Source: a virus. From it: DNA of 31,611 nt. Positions 6,766 through 14,663 of this stretch are shown one piece after another (the first letter of the stretch is position 1; each line of letters begins with the position of its first letter). The translations under genes and the position numbers were made by a program. The DNA lies in the IMG/VR virus record IMGVR_UViG_3300025853_000383, positions 1-31,611 of that record; one strand, written 5' to 3'. A model generated the notes under the pieces. That model was not told the DNA's origin and did no database searches. It saw only the letters and a program-made list of their open reading frames with translations.

Positions 6766-7709
6766 TGCCCAATTATCAAGGTGTGTGGTCCCTGTCCGAG
6801 GTGTATCAGGCTGTTGGTCAAAACAACTGGACTAACCCGCCGCCAGCGCGGGGTTTGTTTGCCGGTGGAACTACTGGCACTGTTATAGCAACCATTGACT
6901 ACATTACTATCGCCACTGCGGGTAACTCCGCAACTTTTGGCTCGTTGATTACCGCACGAGATAGACTGGTAGGCGCCGCGTCAAAGACGCGAGGTCTTTT
7001 TGCTGGCGGCGAGGTTTCCGGTAGCGCGGTCAATACTATTCAATATGTCACCATCAACACCACTGGTAATGCTTCAGATTTTGGTGACCTTCTGTTTTCT
7101 AGTGGCGCGGTCTTTATGGCGTCTGGAGGATCGGACACTAGGGCGTTGTTTAGCGGTGGTCAAACTGTTGACACGATCCAGTATGTTACTATTGCGACAA
7201 CTGGCAACGCCACGGATTTTGGGGACATGACTGTTTCCAGATACTCTCACGCCGGATGCTCTAGCCCGACAAGAACACTTAATGCTGGCGGGCAGCCGCA
7301 AACGGATATCATTGATTATGTGACAACAGCTTCGGCAGGAAACGCCACGGATTTTGGTGACTTGTCCCAAACATTTTATGCGCTTTCAGCAGCGTCTAGT
7401 CAGACGCGAGCGTTGTTTGGTGGCGGCAACAGCACGGCGACATCATACACAGACACGATTGAATATGTCACGATTGCTTCAACAGGTAACGCTGTTGACT
7501 TCGGTGACCTTACAGTTGCAAGACAATATCTTAGCGCGGTTTCTGGAGACAGCTATGCTGTGTTTGGTGGGGGCTATGACGCGGGTGTAACATACAATGT
7601 GCTTGACTTTGTTACCATAGCATCAGCCGGAAACGCATTAGACTTTGGTGATTTGTCTTCGCCTAAAAACTTTATGGGCTCTTGCTCTAACGGTCACGGA
7701 GGGCTCTAA
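6765..7709 (+). CDS. Paralogous fibre protein with six propeller-like repeats
   Basis: The 314-residue protein starts MPNYQGVWSLSEVYQAVGQN at 6765, inside the stop of the preceding gene, with GGAGG at 6751-6755 as ribosome site; this fixes the start over an upstream ATG at 6744. After a short WSL-type linker (residues 1-30) it consists of six repeats with the same TIATTGNATDFGDL signature and RALFxGG turns as the gene at 5593, and it ends CSNGHGGL. The two proteins are therefore paralogues with different N-terminal anchors: FN3 in one, WSLSE peptide in the other. A fibre or receptor-recognition role is inferred. A stretch of DNA is nearly identical between the two genes. Confidence 0.75.
   Translation: MPNYQGVWSLSEVYQAVGQNNWTNPPPARGLFAGGTTGTVIATIDYITIATAGNSATFGSLITARDRLVGAASKTRGLFAGGEVSGSAVNTIQYVTINTTGNASDFGDLLFSSGAVFMASGGSDTRALFSGGQTVDTIQYVTIATTGNATDFGDMTVSRYSHAGCSSPTRTLNAGGQPQTDIIDYVTTASAGNATDFGDLSQTFYALSAASSQTRALFGGGNSTATSYTDTIEYVTIASTGNAVDFGDLTVARQYLSAVSGDSYAVFGGGYDAGVTYNVLDFVTIASAGNALDFGDLSSPKNFMGSCSNGHGGL
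6900..7655 (+). repeat. Six ~47-residue propeller-like coding repeats (second fibre)
   Basis: Six signature copies (ITIATAGNSATFGSL, VTINTTGNASDFGDL, VTIATTGNATDFGDM, VTTASAGNATDFGDL, VTIASTGNAVDFGDL, VTIASAGNALDFGDL) are spaced about 142 bases apart, the same number and period as in the preceding gene. Confidence 0.8.
7464..7507 (+). repeat. Near-identical DNA segment shared with 6250-6293
   Basis: This is the partner copy of the segment at 6250-6293. Other repeats in the two genes code for the same residues with many silent differences, so this match is unusually close. Confidence 0.85.
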
Positions 7710-7711
7710 CC

Positions 7712-9763
7712 ATGTCCGACAAACGCTTCCCCGCGAACATCATCTCCTCGACTGCGGTCGAGCCCACTGGCTCGTTTGAGGACTCCTCGGCCAGCGGTAC
7801 GTGGTCCTTGCAGGAAGCGTTTACCTACGTGAAGGCCGGACTGTGGCCTACTGCCGGGAACCAAAAGCCGCTGATCGAAGACGTGTTCAGCACATACCTC
7901 TACACTGGCACTGGCTCGGCACTGACGATCACCAACGGGATTGACCTCGCTGGTGAGGGTGGAATGACATGGGATAAAGTTAGAGCTGCTGGTTATGACC
8001 ATTTTTTACATGATACAGAAAGAACTGGTCAATACAGCATACGCTCTAACACAACTGCCGCACAGATTTCTAATGTTGGTGGTAGTCCAGTTGTCTTTAA
8101 TTCAGACGGATACACTTTGCCCTCAGGTTTATCTCCTACGGGGCAAAACATTGTCTCATGGACCTTCCGCAAGGCACCTCGGTTCTTCGATGTGGTGACG
8201 TTTACGGGGGATGGGACTGGTAATAAATCAGTGCCGCACAACTTAGGTGTGGTTCCGGGATTTTACACGGCTAAAACAACAGCCATTGCTGACAACTGGT
8301 TTTCGTATCACCGATCTCTTGGGGCAACAAAATATGTAAACATAAACAGCACTGGTGCAGCCCAAACAAACAGTAATATCTGGGGTGACACAGAGCCGAC
8401 AGACACTCATTTTACTATTGGCACTGGCTTAAATGTTAGTGGCAGGACTTATGTTATCTACCTCTTCGCCCACGATCCCCTCGGCCCGTCTGGTGATGGC
8501 TCTGATGGGTTGATTGCGTGTGGGAGTTATACGGGGAATGGTTCTACTACTGGCCCTGAGATTGATCTTGGATGGGAGCCTCAGTGGGTGCTGGTTAAAG
8601 GGTATGACCTTGGGCAAGATTGGACGCTGATAGATACTATGCGTGGTATGACTGATTCCAGCTCAGCACGTCTAAACCCAAACAATTCTCAGGCTGAAGC
8701 ATCTGGTTCTCTATTTGCAATGCAGCCAAATCCAACTGGATTTACTTTAAAGACAAGTGGATTTGCTCTAAATGGAAATGGCTACAACTACATCTACATC
8801 GCCATCCGCCGTGGCCCGATGCGTGCGCCTACGAGTGGGACGGAGGTGTTTGCGCCTGTTGCTTACACGGGTGATGCTGTTGACAACAGAGTGATAACCA
8901 CGGGTTTTCCTGTGGACTACCTTTTTGCAACAAGCAGGGCGCTTTCAAGCAATGACGGAAACGTGTTTGACCGTATGCGGGGGGCAAAGCAAAGATTAGT
9001 TACTCAATCAACCGCCGCTGAGTCAACTATGTCTGACAACTATTACGTTGACGGCCTTGATAGCAACACGGGCTTTATACTAGGTGGTTCTGGCGGGCTA
9101 AACAGTAACGGTAATACTTTTATATCCCATGCCTTCCGCCGTGCGCCCGGCTTCTTCGATGTGGTGGCGTATGGTTCCGACAACACAACAAGCCAAACCA
9201 TCTCTCACAACCTTACCGTCACACCTGAGATGTTTATAGTAAAAGTAAGAGACACTACAGCTGCGTGGGGTGTTTATCATAAGGATGTTGGAAACACAGC
9301 TATATTGAGGCTAAACAGCATTGGCGGGCCTCTTACTAGTGTAGACTATTTTAACAATACTAGCCCAACGGAAACAGATTTTACGGTTGGGACATATTTT
9401 AATGGTCAAGTTGGTCATCCAACAAAATACATCGCCTACCTCTTCGCCACCCTCCCCGGCGTGAGCAAGGTCGGCAGCTACACAGGCAACGGCACCAGCC
9501 AAACGATTGACTGCGGCTTTACAACTGGCGCAAGGTTCATCCTCATCAAGCGCACCGACAGCACGGGCGACTGGTATGTTTGGGATAGCGCCCGTGGTAT
9601 TGTTGCTGGTAACGATCCGCATCTGTCGCTGAATACGGATGCGGCTGAGGTCACTGGCGATGATAGCGTGGACGCGGAAAGCACAGGCTTTATCGTAAAC
9701 CAAGATGCTGCTACAAATGTAAATGTAAGCAGTGCCGAGTATATTTTCTTGGCGATTGCATAG
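7712..9763 (+). CDS. Large tail fibre protein with repeated DUF7483-like modules
   Basis: The 683-residue protein begins with a short anchor containing GTWSLQEAF, similar to the WSL linker of the preceding fibre. It then carries repeated modules marked by FRKAPRFFDVVTFTGDGT and AFRRAPGFFDVVAYG, HNLGVVP or HNLTVTP, WxxYHRSLG or WGVYHKDVG, and YLFAHDP, YIAIRRGP or YLFATLP ends. This pattern matches what is annotated as DUF7483 in phage tail fibres. There are at least two full FFDVV modules and two or three shorter SYTGNGT-type modules. GC-rich framework segments alternate with AT-rich variable segments along the gene. GGAGGG precedes the ATG. It is the best candidate for the main receptor-binding fibre and is followed by its likely assembly chaperone. 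Confidence 0.75.
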   Translation: MSDKRFPANIISSTAVEPTGSFEDSSASGTWSLQEAFTYVKAGLWPTAGNQKPLIEDVFSTYLYTGTGSALTITNGIDLAGEGGMTWDKVRAAGYDHFLHDTERTGQYSIRSNTTAAQISNVGGSPVVFNSDGYTLPSGLSPTGQNIVSWTFRKAPRFFDVVTFTGDGTGNKSVPHNLGVVPGFYTAKTTAIADNWFSYHRSLGATKYVNINSTGAAQTNSNIWGDTEPTDTHFTIGTGLNVSGRTYVIYLFAHDPLGPSGDGSDGLIACGSYTGNGSTTGPEIDLGWEPQWVLVKGYDLGQDWTLIDTMRGMTDSSSARLNPNNSQAEASGSLFAMQPNPTGFTLKTSGFALNGNGYNYIYIAIRRGPMRAPTSGTEVFAPVAYTGDAVDNRVITTGFPVDYLFATSRALSSNDGNVFDRMRGAKQRLVTQSTAAESTMSDNYYVDGLDSNTGFILGGSGGLNSNGNTFISHAFRRAPGFFDVVAYGSDNTTSQTISHNLTVTPEMFIVKVRDTTAAWGVYHKDVGNTAILRLNSIGGPLTSVDYFNNTSPTETDFTVGTYFNGQVGHPTKYIAYLFATLPGVSKVGSYTGNGTSQTIDCGFTTGARFILIKRTDSTGDWYVWDSARGIVAGNDPHLSLNTDAAEVTGDDSVDAESTGFIVNQDAATNVNVSSAEYIFLAIA

Positions 9764-9774
9764 AGGAGAATGAC

Positions 9775-10296
9775 ATGGGCTTGATTCGCATTCGAGAAAC
9801 CGGGGAAGTGGTCACTGAGATCTCTTTTCGGAAGATGCACAAAAAGACGCGCCCGGTGTTGGGAAATCCCATCACTGAAGAGCGCCTTAATGAACTCGGT
9901 GCTGATCCCGTGTTTGAGGGCCCGCAGGCGACGACAACGCCTCCCTATGAGTTCAGCTACAAATCTGGCGTTACGCAGGATGCTGATGGAAAATGGTTTA
10001 CAGTTTATTCTGTTGGGCCAGTGTTTTCAGAATACACAGATGAAAACAACGTAGTGCAAACTGTTGCTGCTCAAACAGAAGCTTATCGCGCCCGTGTTGA
10101 TGCTAGCGCGGCTGCAAGTGTTCGCAACCAACGCAATCAGCTGCTTGCAGAGACTGACTGGATCGTGATCATGCATACGGAAAAAGGGACGAACATCCCC
10201 GCCATGGTAGAACTCTACCGTCAAGCTTTGCGTGACATCACCAATCATGCCAATTTCCCACATCTTTCAGAAGAAGACTGGCCGTCAAAACCATAA
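9775..10296 (+). CDS. Tail fibre assembly chaperone-like protein
   Basis: In this 173-residue protein the C-terminal third has the classic pattern RNQRNQLLAETDWIVIMHTE, then VELYRQALRDITNHANFP and a terminal WPSKP. That is typical of the phage tail assembly chaperone family (Phage_tail_APC / DUF4376-type), which helps fold or attach tail fibres and usually lies directly downstream of the fibre gene, as here. The N-terminal part (residues 1-110) is variable. GAGGAGA precedes the ATG. It is the last gene of the fibre block before a 41-base gap containing a hairpin. Confidence 0.75.
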   Translation: MGLIRIRETGEVVTEISFRKMHKKTRPVLGNPITEERLNELGADPVFEGPQATTTPPYEFSYKSGVTQDADGKWFTVYSVGPVFSEYTDENNVVQTVAAQTEAYRARVDASAAASVRNQRNQLLAETDWIVIMHTEKGTNIPAMVELYRQALRDITNHANFPHLSEEDWPSKP

Positions 10297-10303
10297 AACT
10301 ATA

Positions 10304-10333
10304 TACTCCCGAACACACGCTTATATGGGAGTA
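10304..10333 (+). promoter_or_regulatory. Hairpin enclosing the ribosome binding site of the next gene
   Basis: TACTCCC (10304-10310) and GGGAGTA (10327-10333) form a perfect 7-bp stem with a 16-base loop. The right arm contains the GGGAG Shine-Dalgarno for the ATG at 10338, so the folded RNA would hide the ribosome site. No T-run follows, so it is not a standard intrinsic terminator. A translational control or RNA-processing role is inferred. Confidence 0.5.
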
Positions 10334-10337
10334 AGCT

Positions 10338-11186
10338 ATGACTGATCAAAACGAAAGCAACGCGCTCGTCGTTGCTGAACTTTCTATTCATCTGCCAAGC
10401 GCCAAGCCTGAGTATAAGTCGATGCTGCAAAACATCGATGAGAAGGCTCCGGCTGTGGCGCAGGCGACCTCCAACTTCCACAAGTCGCACTCGCAGTTCA
10501 TGGGCGTCACGCTTGATGTGACGGCTATCACGCCCGTGCGCTCAATCAAGCACACGCTGGCCGAGATTGACCGAACCAGGTCCGCGCTGCAAGAAGCCTA
10601 CATCGGTATGCGGAAGAAAGAGAACAAGCTGAAGAAGCTGGAGCGCAAGCTTGACGAAGAGGATGACGATCTGGAGCGCGAGCTTCTGGAAATCAAAATC
10701 GTCGAGGCTAAGGCGCATCTCATCAGCACGCAGAACCATGTCCAAGGTGCGATCCGCAAGTTGAACTTCTTCACAAACCAATACGACAACCTGATGAAGA
10801 AGCTCGGCAAAGAAGAGTTGACTGAGGAAGACTACGAGATTGAAGAGGTCAAGTATCACATTATGACCTGCATGAAGCAGGCGTTGACTGCGGCCCGCTC
10901 TCGCGGCGGCAGTATCGACGAAGGCAATATGATCTACATTTTTGATCTTGGCCTGCCCGCTGCTGAAGCGCAGATGGAGGTGTATGCTTACCTCTCGTGG
11001 GAAAACGAAATGATGGCGCAGGGCAAGGCCCCGCAGCACTCCGACACTGTGGCGTGGCTGGAGAAGTGCGCGGACAAGTGGGCGCACTGCCCCGCCGAAT
11101 TTGCGAACAGCCGTGGCTTCCAAATCCTCGACAAGACATCTCTGACGAATGTGGCTCTGGAAGATCACAGCAAGGAGGACGAGTAA
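10338..11186 (+). CDS. Coiled-coil phage protein of unknown function
   Basis: This 282-residue acidic protein has a long charged coiled coil in the middle (about residues 75-160, including KKENKLKKLERKLDEEDDDL). The C-terminal half has CMKQALTAARSRGGSIDEGN and a Trp/Cys-rich segment (AWLEKCADKWAHCPAEFANS). No catalytic motif or membrane segment is visible. It starts just after the hairpin at 10304-10333 and overlaps the glycosyltransferase start by one base (TAATG). Its place between the fibre block and a glycosyltransferase suggests a virion or assembly role, but I do not recognise it as a named family. Confidence 0.7.
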   Translation: MTDQNESNALVVAELSIHLPSAKPEYKSMLQNIDEKAPAVAQATSNFHKSHSQFMGVTLDVTAITPVRSIKHTLAEIDRTRSALQEAYIGMRKKENKLKKLERKLDEEDDDLERELLEIKIVEAKAHLISTQNHVQGAIRKLNFFTNQYDNLMKKLGKEELTEEDYEIEEVKYHIMTCMKQALTAARSRGGSIDEGNMIYIFDLGLPAAEAQMEVYAYLSWENEMMAQGKAPQHSDTVAWLEKCADKWAHCPAEFANSRGFQILDKTSLTNVALEDHSKEDE

Positions 11187-11923
11187 TGGACGGTTTCCAC
11201 CTTGTGGTCGGCACACCCTGCTATGGTGGCATGATGACGACTGAGTATTGTCAGTCGCTACTTGGCCTTAAAGAAGCACTTACGGAACACGGTCACAAAC
11301 TGACCACTATCTTTCTGGGCAACGAGTCGTTGATCCAGAGGGGGCGGAATACGATAGCTCATCATTTCTTGCAGACGGACGCCTCCCATCTTCTGTTCTG
11401 TGATGCTGACATTCGGTTCCGCCCCAACGACGTTGCTAAAATGATCAAGGCTGACAAGGGTATCATCATCGGACCTGTACCGATGAAGGGGTTTAATTGG
11501 GAACGCATCCGCAGGGGTGCACTTCGCATGCATAAAGACCTTAGCCGATTGTCGGGTGTCTTTGCTCTCAATGAACTTGAGGGGCACACTATGATGGCTT
11601 CGGACGAACCTTTCCAAATCAAGCATGGCGGCACAGGATTTATGCTGATCCGGCGCGATGTTTTTGATACACTGGAACCAGAAGTTGGCTACTATACCAA
11701 TGGGGGTTCCACCATCCGCCCTGGCGAAAGAATTTATGACTTCTTCCAAGTTGGCAACGTCGAGCATGAGTTGCTTTCCGAAGACTACTTTTTCTGTCAT
11801 AAGTATCGTGAGCTTGGGGGCAGCGTCTGGGCCGCTCCGTGGTGTGAGCTAGGACATTTTGGGTCGTATTGTTTCAGCGGCCAATACTCTGAAGGAGACG
11901 CAAATGGCGTATCAATGCATTAA
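11186..11923 (+). CDS. GT-A type glycosyltransferase
   Basis: The 245-residue protein starts at 11186, with AAGGAGG (11172-11178) seven bases upstream; a longer frame from 10997 lies inside the preceding gene and is rejected. The N-terminus HLVVGTPCYGGMMTTEYCQS is followed by SLIQRGRNTIAHHFLQTDAS and LLFCDADIRF. The DAD triplet (Asp73-Ala-Asp75) is the expected metal/nucleotide-sugar binding DxD motif of GT-A glycosyltransferases, and similar proteins are known in phages. A second acidic motif (HELLSEDYFFCHK) may hold the catalytic base, as in GT2-like enzymes. It probably decorates a virion protein or host surface structure. It overlaps the next gene by 20 bases. Confidence 0.75.
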   Translation: MDGFHLVVGTPCYGGMMTTEYCQSLLGLKEALTEHGHKLTTIFLGNESLIQRGRNTIAHHFLQTDASHLLFCDADIRFRPNDVAKMIKADKGIIIGPVPMKGFNWERIRRGALRMHKDLSRLSGVFALNELEGHTMMASDEPFQIKHGGTGFMLIRRDVFDTLEPEVGYYTNGGSTIRPGERIYDFFQVGNVEHELLSEDYFFCHKYRELGGSVWAAPWCELGHFGSYCFSGQYSEGDANGVSMH

Positions 11924-12239
11924 ATATCGCCTGACTGCAGAGGGAACTATCCCTGACTTTCTTTACTTGGGCGAAGATGGCGTAGGCGGTGTGTATGTTG
12001 TGACCGACCCCAACACGCCTTCCCCTCGTGACAACATTATGATTGGGATCGCAAAAGACGAGGCCAGCGGCGACTTTGAGATTGTTGACAGCAAGGAGTG
12101 GTTACAAACCTACCTTGCAAACGTCGGCGCGGAATGGACACAGACCGACCCGAACAACCCAATGGAAACAGTCCCATTCGATCCGGTAGCAGCTGCGACC
12201 TGGGTCTGGGATCGTCTCGATGCCTTGAACGCGGCGTGA
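11904..12239 (+). CDS. Small conserved phage protein (MAYQCIKYRLTAEG family)
   Basis: The 111-residue protein begins MAYQCIKYRLTAEGTIPDFL. AAGGAG (11892-11897) six bases upstream selects the ATG at 11904 over an earlier in-frame ATG at 11859 that lies deep inside the glycosyltransferase gene. The sequence is acidic, mixed alpha/beta, and ends AATWVWDRLDALNAA. The wording is familiar from marine phage genomes as a conserved hypothetical between the tail genes. It overlaps the glycosyltransferase gene by 20 bases in another frame. No function can be assigned; the context suggests a minor tail or assembly protein. Confidence 0.7.
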   Translation: MAYQCIKYRLTAEGTIPDFLYLGEDGVGGVYVVTDPNTPSPRDNIMIGIAKDEASGDFEIVDSKEWLQTYLANVGAEWTQTDPNNPMETVPFDPVAAATWVWDRLDALNAA

Positions 12240-12245
12240 TGAAAC

Positions 12246-14150
12246 ATGCCGCTTCAAAAGTTCCAGTTCCGTCCAGGGATCAATCGTGAAGTAACCAACT
12301 ACACCAACGAGGGCGGTTGGCACGATTGTGATAAGGTACGATTTACCAAAGGGTTTCCTGAGAAGATTGGGGGCTGGACTCGGAAGGGTATCCTATCTTT
12401 CTTGGGGTATGCTCGTTCGTTGCACCCCTGGCGGGATCTTCTTGGCACTCGTTTGATCGGTGTTGGAACAGACTTGAAGTTCTATGCGGAAGAGGGTGGT
12501 GGCTATAATGACATCACCCCAATTCGAGAAACAACGGCAGCTGGCGATGTTACGTTTGCTGCCGTTGATGGGTCTTCGATTATTACGGTAAGCGACACGG
12601 GCCACGGCGCAACCGCCAACGACTTCGTTACATTTAGCGGGGCTGTAAGCTTGGGCGGGGACATCACCGCAGATGTGTTGAACCAAGAGTATCAGATCCT
12701 TTCGGTCGTAGACACCGACACGTACACAATCCAGGCCCGAACAGCGAACACCTCTATTACCAGCATCACAGTTGATGGTCAGCTGGTATACACTCCGGTT
12801 GCTGCCAATGCTTCGGATAGTGGCAACGGTGGTTCAAATACTGTCGGATCGTACCAGATCAACACTGGTCTAGACACCGCTCTGTACGGGAACGGGTGGG
12901 GTGCCGGTTATTGGAGCCGCGGGACATGGGGTTCTGCCACAAACATCAACACAGCTACAGGAAACCTTCGCACATGGTCTCAAGATAACTTTGGCGAGGA
13001 TTTGATCTTCAATCCACGGAATGGTGGGATTTACTACTGGGATCGTAGCGCATCATACACAACGTTTCAGCGCGCAGTTCCTCTGACGGACCTGTCCGGT
13101 GCATTAGGCGCCCCAACTCTTGCTCGTGCTGTTCTTGTTTCTAACCGGGACCGCCATGTGATTGCTTTTGGCTGTGATCCTGTTGATAACATCGGCACGC
13201 AAGATCCTCTGCTCATTCGTTTCTCGGACCAAGAAAACGCAGCAGACTGGACGCCCACTGTTACCAACACGGCGGGCGATCTTCGTATTAGTGCGGGATC
13301 TGAAATCATTACGGTATTTGAAACCCGACAACAGGTTCTGGTTTTCACCGACACGTCGCTTCATGCGATGCAGTATTTAGGCCCGCCGTTTACCTTCGGG
13401 ATCAACCTGATCTCGGAAAACACCAGCATCCAAGGTCCGATGGCCGGTGTCGCCGTAGACGACATGGTGTTCTGGATGGGTCAGTCTGAGTTCTACATGT
13501 ACAACGGTTCGGTGCAGCGCATACCATGCAGCGTGCGTAGCTACGTGTTTGACGATTTCAACTTCGGGCAAGGCGACAAGGTCTTTGCGGGTTTGAACTC
13601 GGCTCATTCTGAGGTGTGGTGGTTCTACCCCTCGTCTAGTTCTGCTCTTGTGGATAGGTATGTTGTTTACAACTACCAAGAAAATGTCTGGTATTACGGC
13701 ACACTTGCTCGTTCTTCTTGGGTCGATCGCGGGGCATTTGAAAACCCGATCGCAGCTGGCTTGGACGGCTACTTGTATGAGCATGAGGTTGGTTTTGATG
13801 ATGGCAGCACATCGCCCGCATCGGCAATCGACTCGTACATCCAGTCTAGTCCCTTGGACATCGGTGACGGTGAACAGTTCAGTTTCATTCGTCGGGTATT
13901 CCCAGATGTGGCTTTCGAAAACTCGACTGCGGAAAACCCCTCTGTTGATATCACAATGAATGTTCGCAACATCTCTGGCGGATCGTATCTTCGTTCTTCC
14001 ACGGGAGTGTTCTACGACAACGACAGGCAGCAGCTCGATTTCAGGCTGCGTGGGCGACAGTTTAGTTTCAAGGTTTCCAACGCAGACACTGGAGTAACAT
14101 GGAGACTTGGGTCACCTAGGGTTGATATACGGCCCGACGGGAGGCGTTAA
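12246..14150 (+). CDS. P22 gp10-like tail hub / stabilisation protein
   Basis: This 634-residue protein starts MPLQKFQFRPGINREVTNYT, followed by NEGGWHDCDKVRFTKGFPEK and IGGW, a characteristic N-terminus of phage tail-nozzle/hub proteins of the P22 gp10 type. An inserted domain at about residues 90-200 is Thr/Ser/Asp-rich; the rest is consistent with a beta-propeller-type fold, including QENAADWTPTVTNTAGDLRI and SENTSIQGPMAGVAVDDMVF. In P22, gp10 closes the tail tube below gp4 and carries the tailspikes, so here it likely attaches the fibres encoded at 5593-9763. The stop overlaps the next ATG (TAATG). Confidence 0.75.
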   Translation: MPLQKFQFRPGINREVTNYTNEGGWHDCDKVRFTKGFPEKIGGWTRKGILSFLGYARSLHPWRDLLGTRLIGVGTDLKFYAEEGGGYNDITPIRETTAAGDVTFAAVDGSSIITVSDTGHGATANDFVTFSGAVSLGGDITADVLNQEYQILSVVDTDTYTIQARTANTSITSITVDGQLVYTPVAANASDSGNGGSNTVGSYQINTGLDTALYGNGWGAGYWSRGTWGSATNINTATGNLRTWSQDNFGEDLIFNPRNGGIYYWDRSASYTTFQRAVPLTDLSGALGAPTLARAVLVSNRDRHVIAFGCDPVDNIGTQDPLLIRFSDQENAADWTPTVTNTAGDLRISAGSEIITVFETRQQVLVFTDTSLHAMQYLGPPFTFGINLISENTSIQGPMAGVAVDDMVFWMGQSEFYMYNGSVQRIPCSVRSYVFDDFNFGQGDKVFAGLNSAHSEVWWFYPSSSSALVDRYVVYNYQENVWYYGTLARSSWVDRGAFENPIAAGLDGYLYEHEVGFDDGSTSPASAIDSYIQSSPLDIGDGEQFSFIRRVFPDVAFENSTAENPSVDITMNVRNISGGSYLRSSTGVFYDNDRQQLDFRLRGRQFSFKVSNADTGVTWRLGSPRVDIRPDGRR

Positions 14151-14446
14151 TGTCACGAAATCTAACGCTTCCATTTCTTCCGGTCCCTCCGCAGGAGTAT
14201 CAGCAAGGGTATTTTGCCGAGGTTATTCGAGCAATTTCTGTTTACATGCAGAACGAGCGGAACCCTGGTGAGGGGCGTAATACGTTTACGGTGTTTACGA
14301 ACCTACAAACTGACGACTATAACGTAGAACCAGGAACCGTGTTTAATCACGGCGGGTACTTGAAGGTGTCTGAGTTGAACACGCCACACGTACGTGGGTC
14401 CTCGGCCCTTGGATCTGTTGGGTCGGTCACTGTGACGACAACATAA
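14150..14446 (+). CDS. Small virion-associated protein ending in GSVGSVTVTTT
   Basis: The 98-residue product begins MSRNLTLPFLPVPPQEYQQG and has a helical segment (YFAEVIRAISVYMQNERNPG), then beta sequence. Its last eleven residues, GSVGSVTVTTT, parallel the GKVGQVTVVTT end of the protein at 1849-2151. A GGGAGG ribosome site lies just upstream within the hub gene. It directly follows the gp10-like hub, so it may be a hub-associated plug or a fibre adaptor. No known domain is recognised; the role is inferred from position. Confidence 0.65.
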   Translation: MSRNLTLPFLPVPPQEYQQGYFAEVIRAISVYMQNERNPGEGRNTFTVFTNLQTDDYNVEPGTVFNHGGYLKVSELNTPHVRGSSALGSVGSVTVTTT

Positions 14447-14456
14447 GGATATACAA

Positions 14457-14663
14457 ATGGCTGAGATCATTGGCTGGAAACCATCAACAAGTTCTGATAA
14501 AGTGCACTGTGAGAACTGCGGCAATGCCGTGGACACGCCAGAAGAAATTCTGAGCTACCCGTCTGGAAGCTGCCCTGATTGTGGGGAGAACTGGACAGGC
14601 TCAGAGCGGCGCAGCACATCAATTATTGTCACAGCACCGGAAGCGGTGCGCGGAGAAGCCTAA
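14457..14663 (+). CDS. Small zinc-ribbon protein
   Basis: The 68-residue protein contains two CxxC knuckles (CENCGNAVDTPEEI and CPDCGENWTGSE) separated by about 20 residues, the layout of a single zinc ribbon; the four Cys would bind one zinc ion. The rest is short beta sequence, ending VRGEA. It starts after AAGGAT and its stop overlaps the next ATG (TAATG). Zinc ribbons of this size often mediate protein-protein or nucleic-acid contacts. Within a virion gene run it may be a small structural or assembly protein; which is unknown. Confidence 0.7.
   Translation: MAEIIGWKPSTSSDKVHCENCGNAVDTPEEILSYPSGSCPDCGENWTGSERRSTSIIVTAPEAVRGEA

Noticed and set aside
7712-9763. Diversity-generating retroelement target in the large fibre
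   Set aside because: No reverse transcriptase and no template repeat with adenine-specific changes were seen; the alternation is of whole segments, not scattered adenine sites.
10997-11185. Extended N-terminus of the glycosyltransferase from ATG 10997
   Set aside because: The extra sequence lies in the coding region of the preceding gene in another frame, while AAGGAGG sits correctly before ATG 11186.
10542-11216. 224-codon - strand frame opposite the coiled-coil gene
   Set aside because: It is Leu/His/Arg-rich antisense sequence with no start signal, and the + strand gene is well supported.
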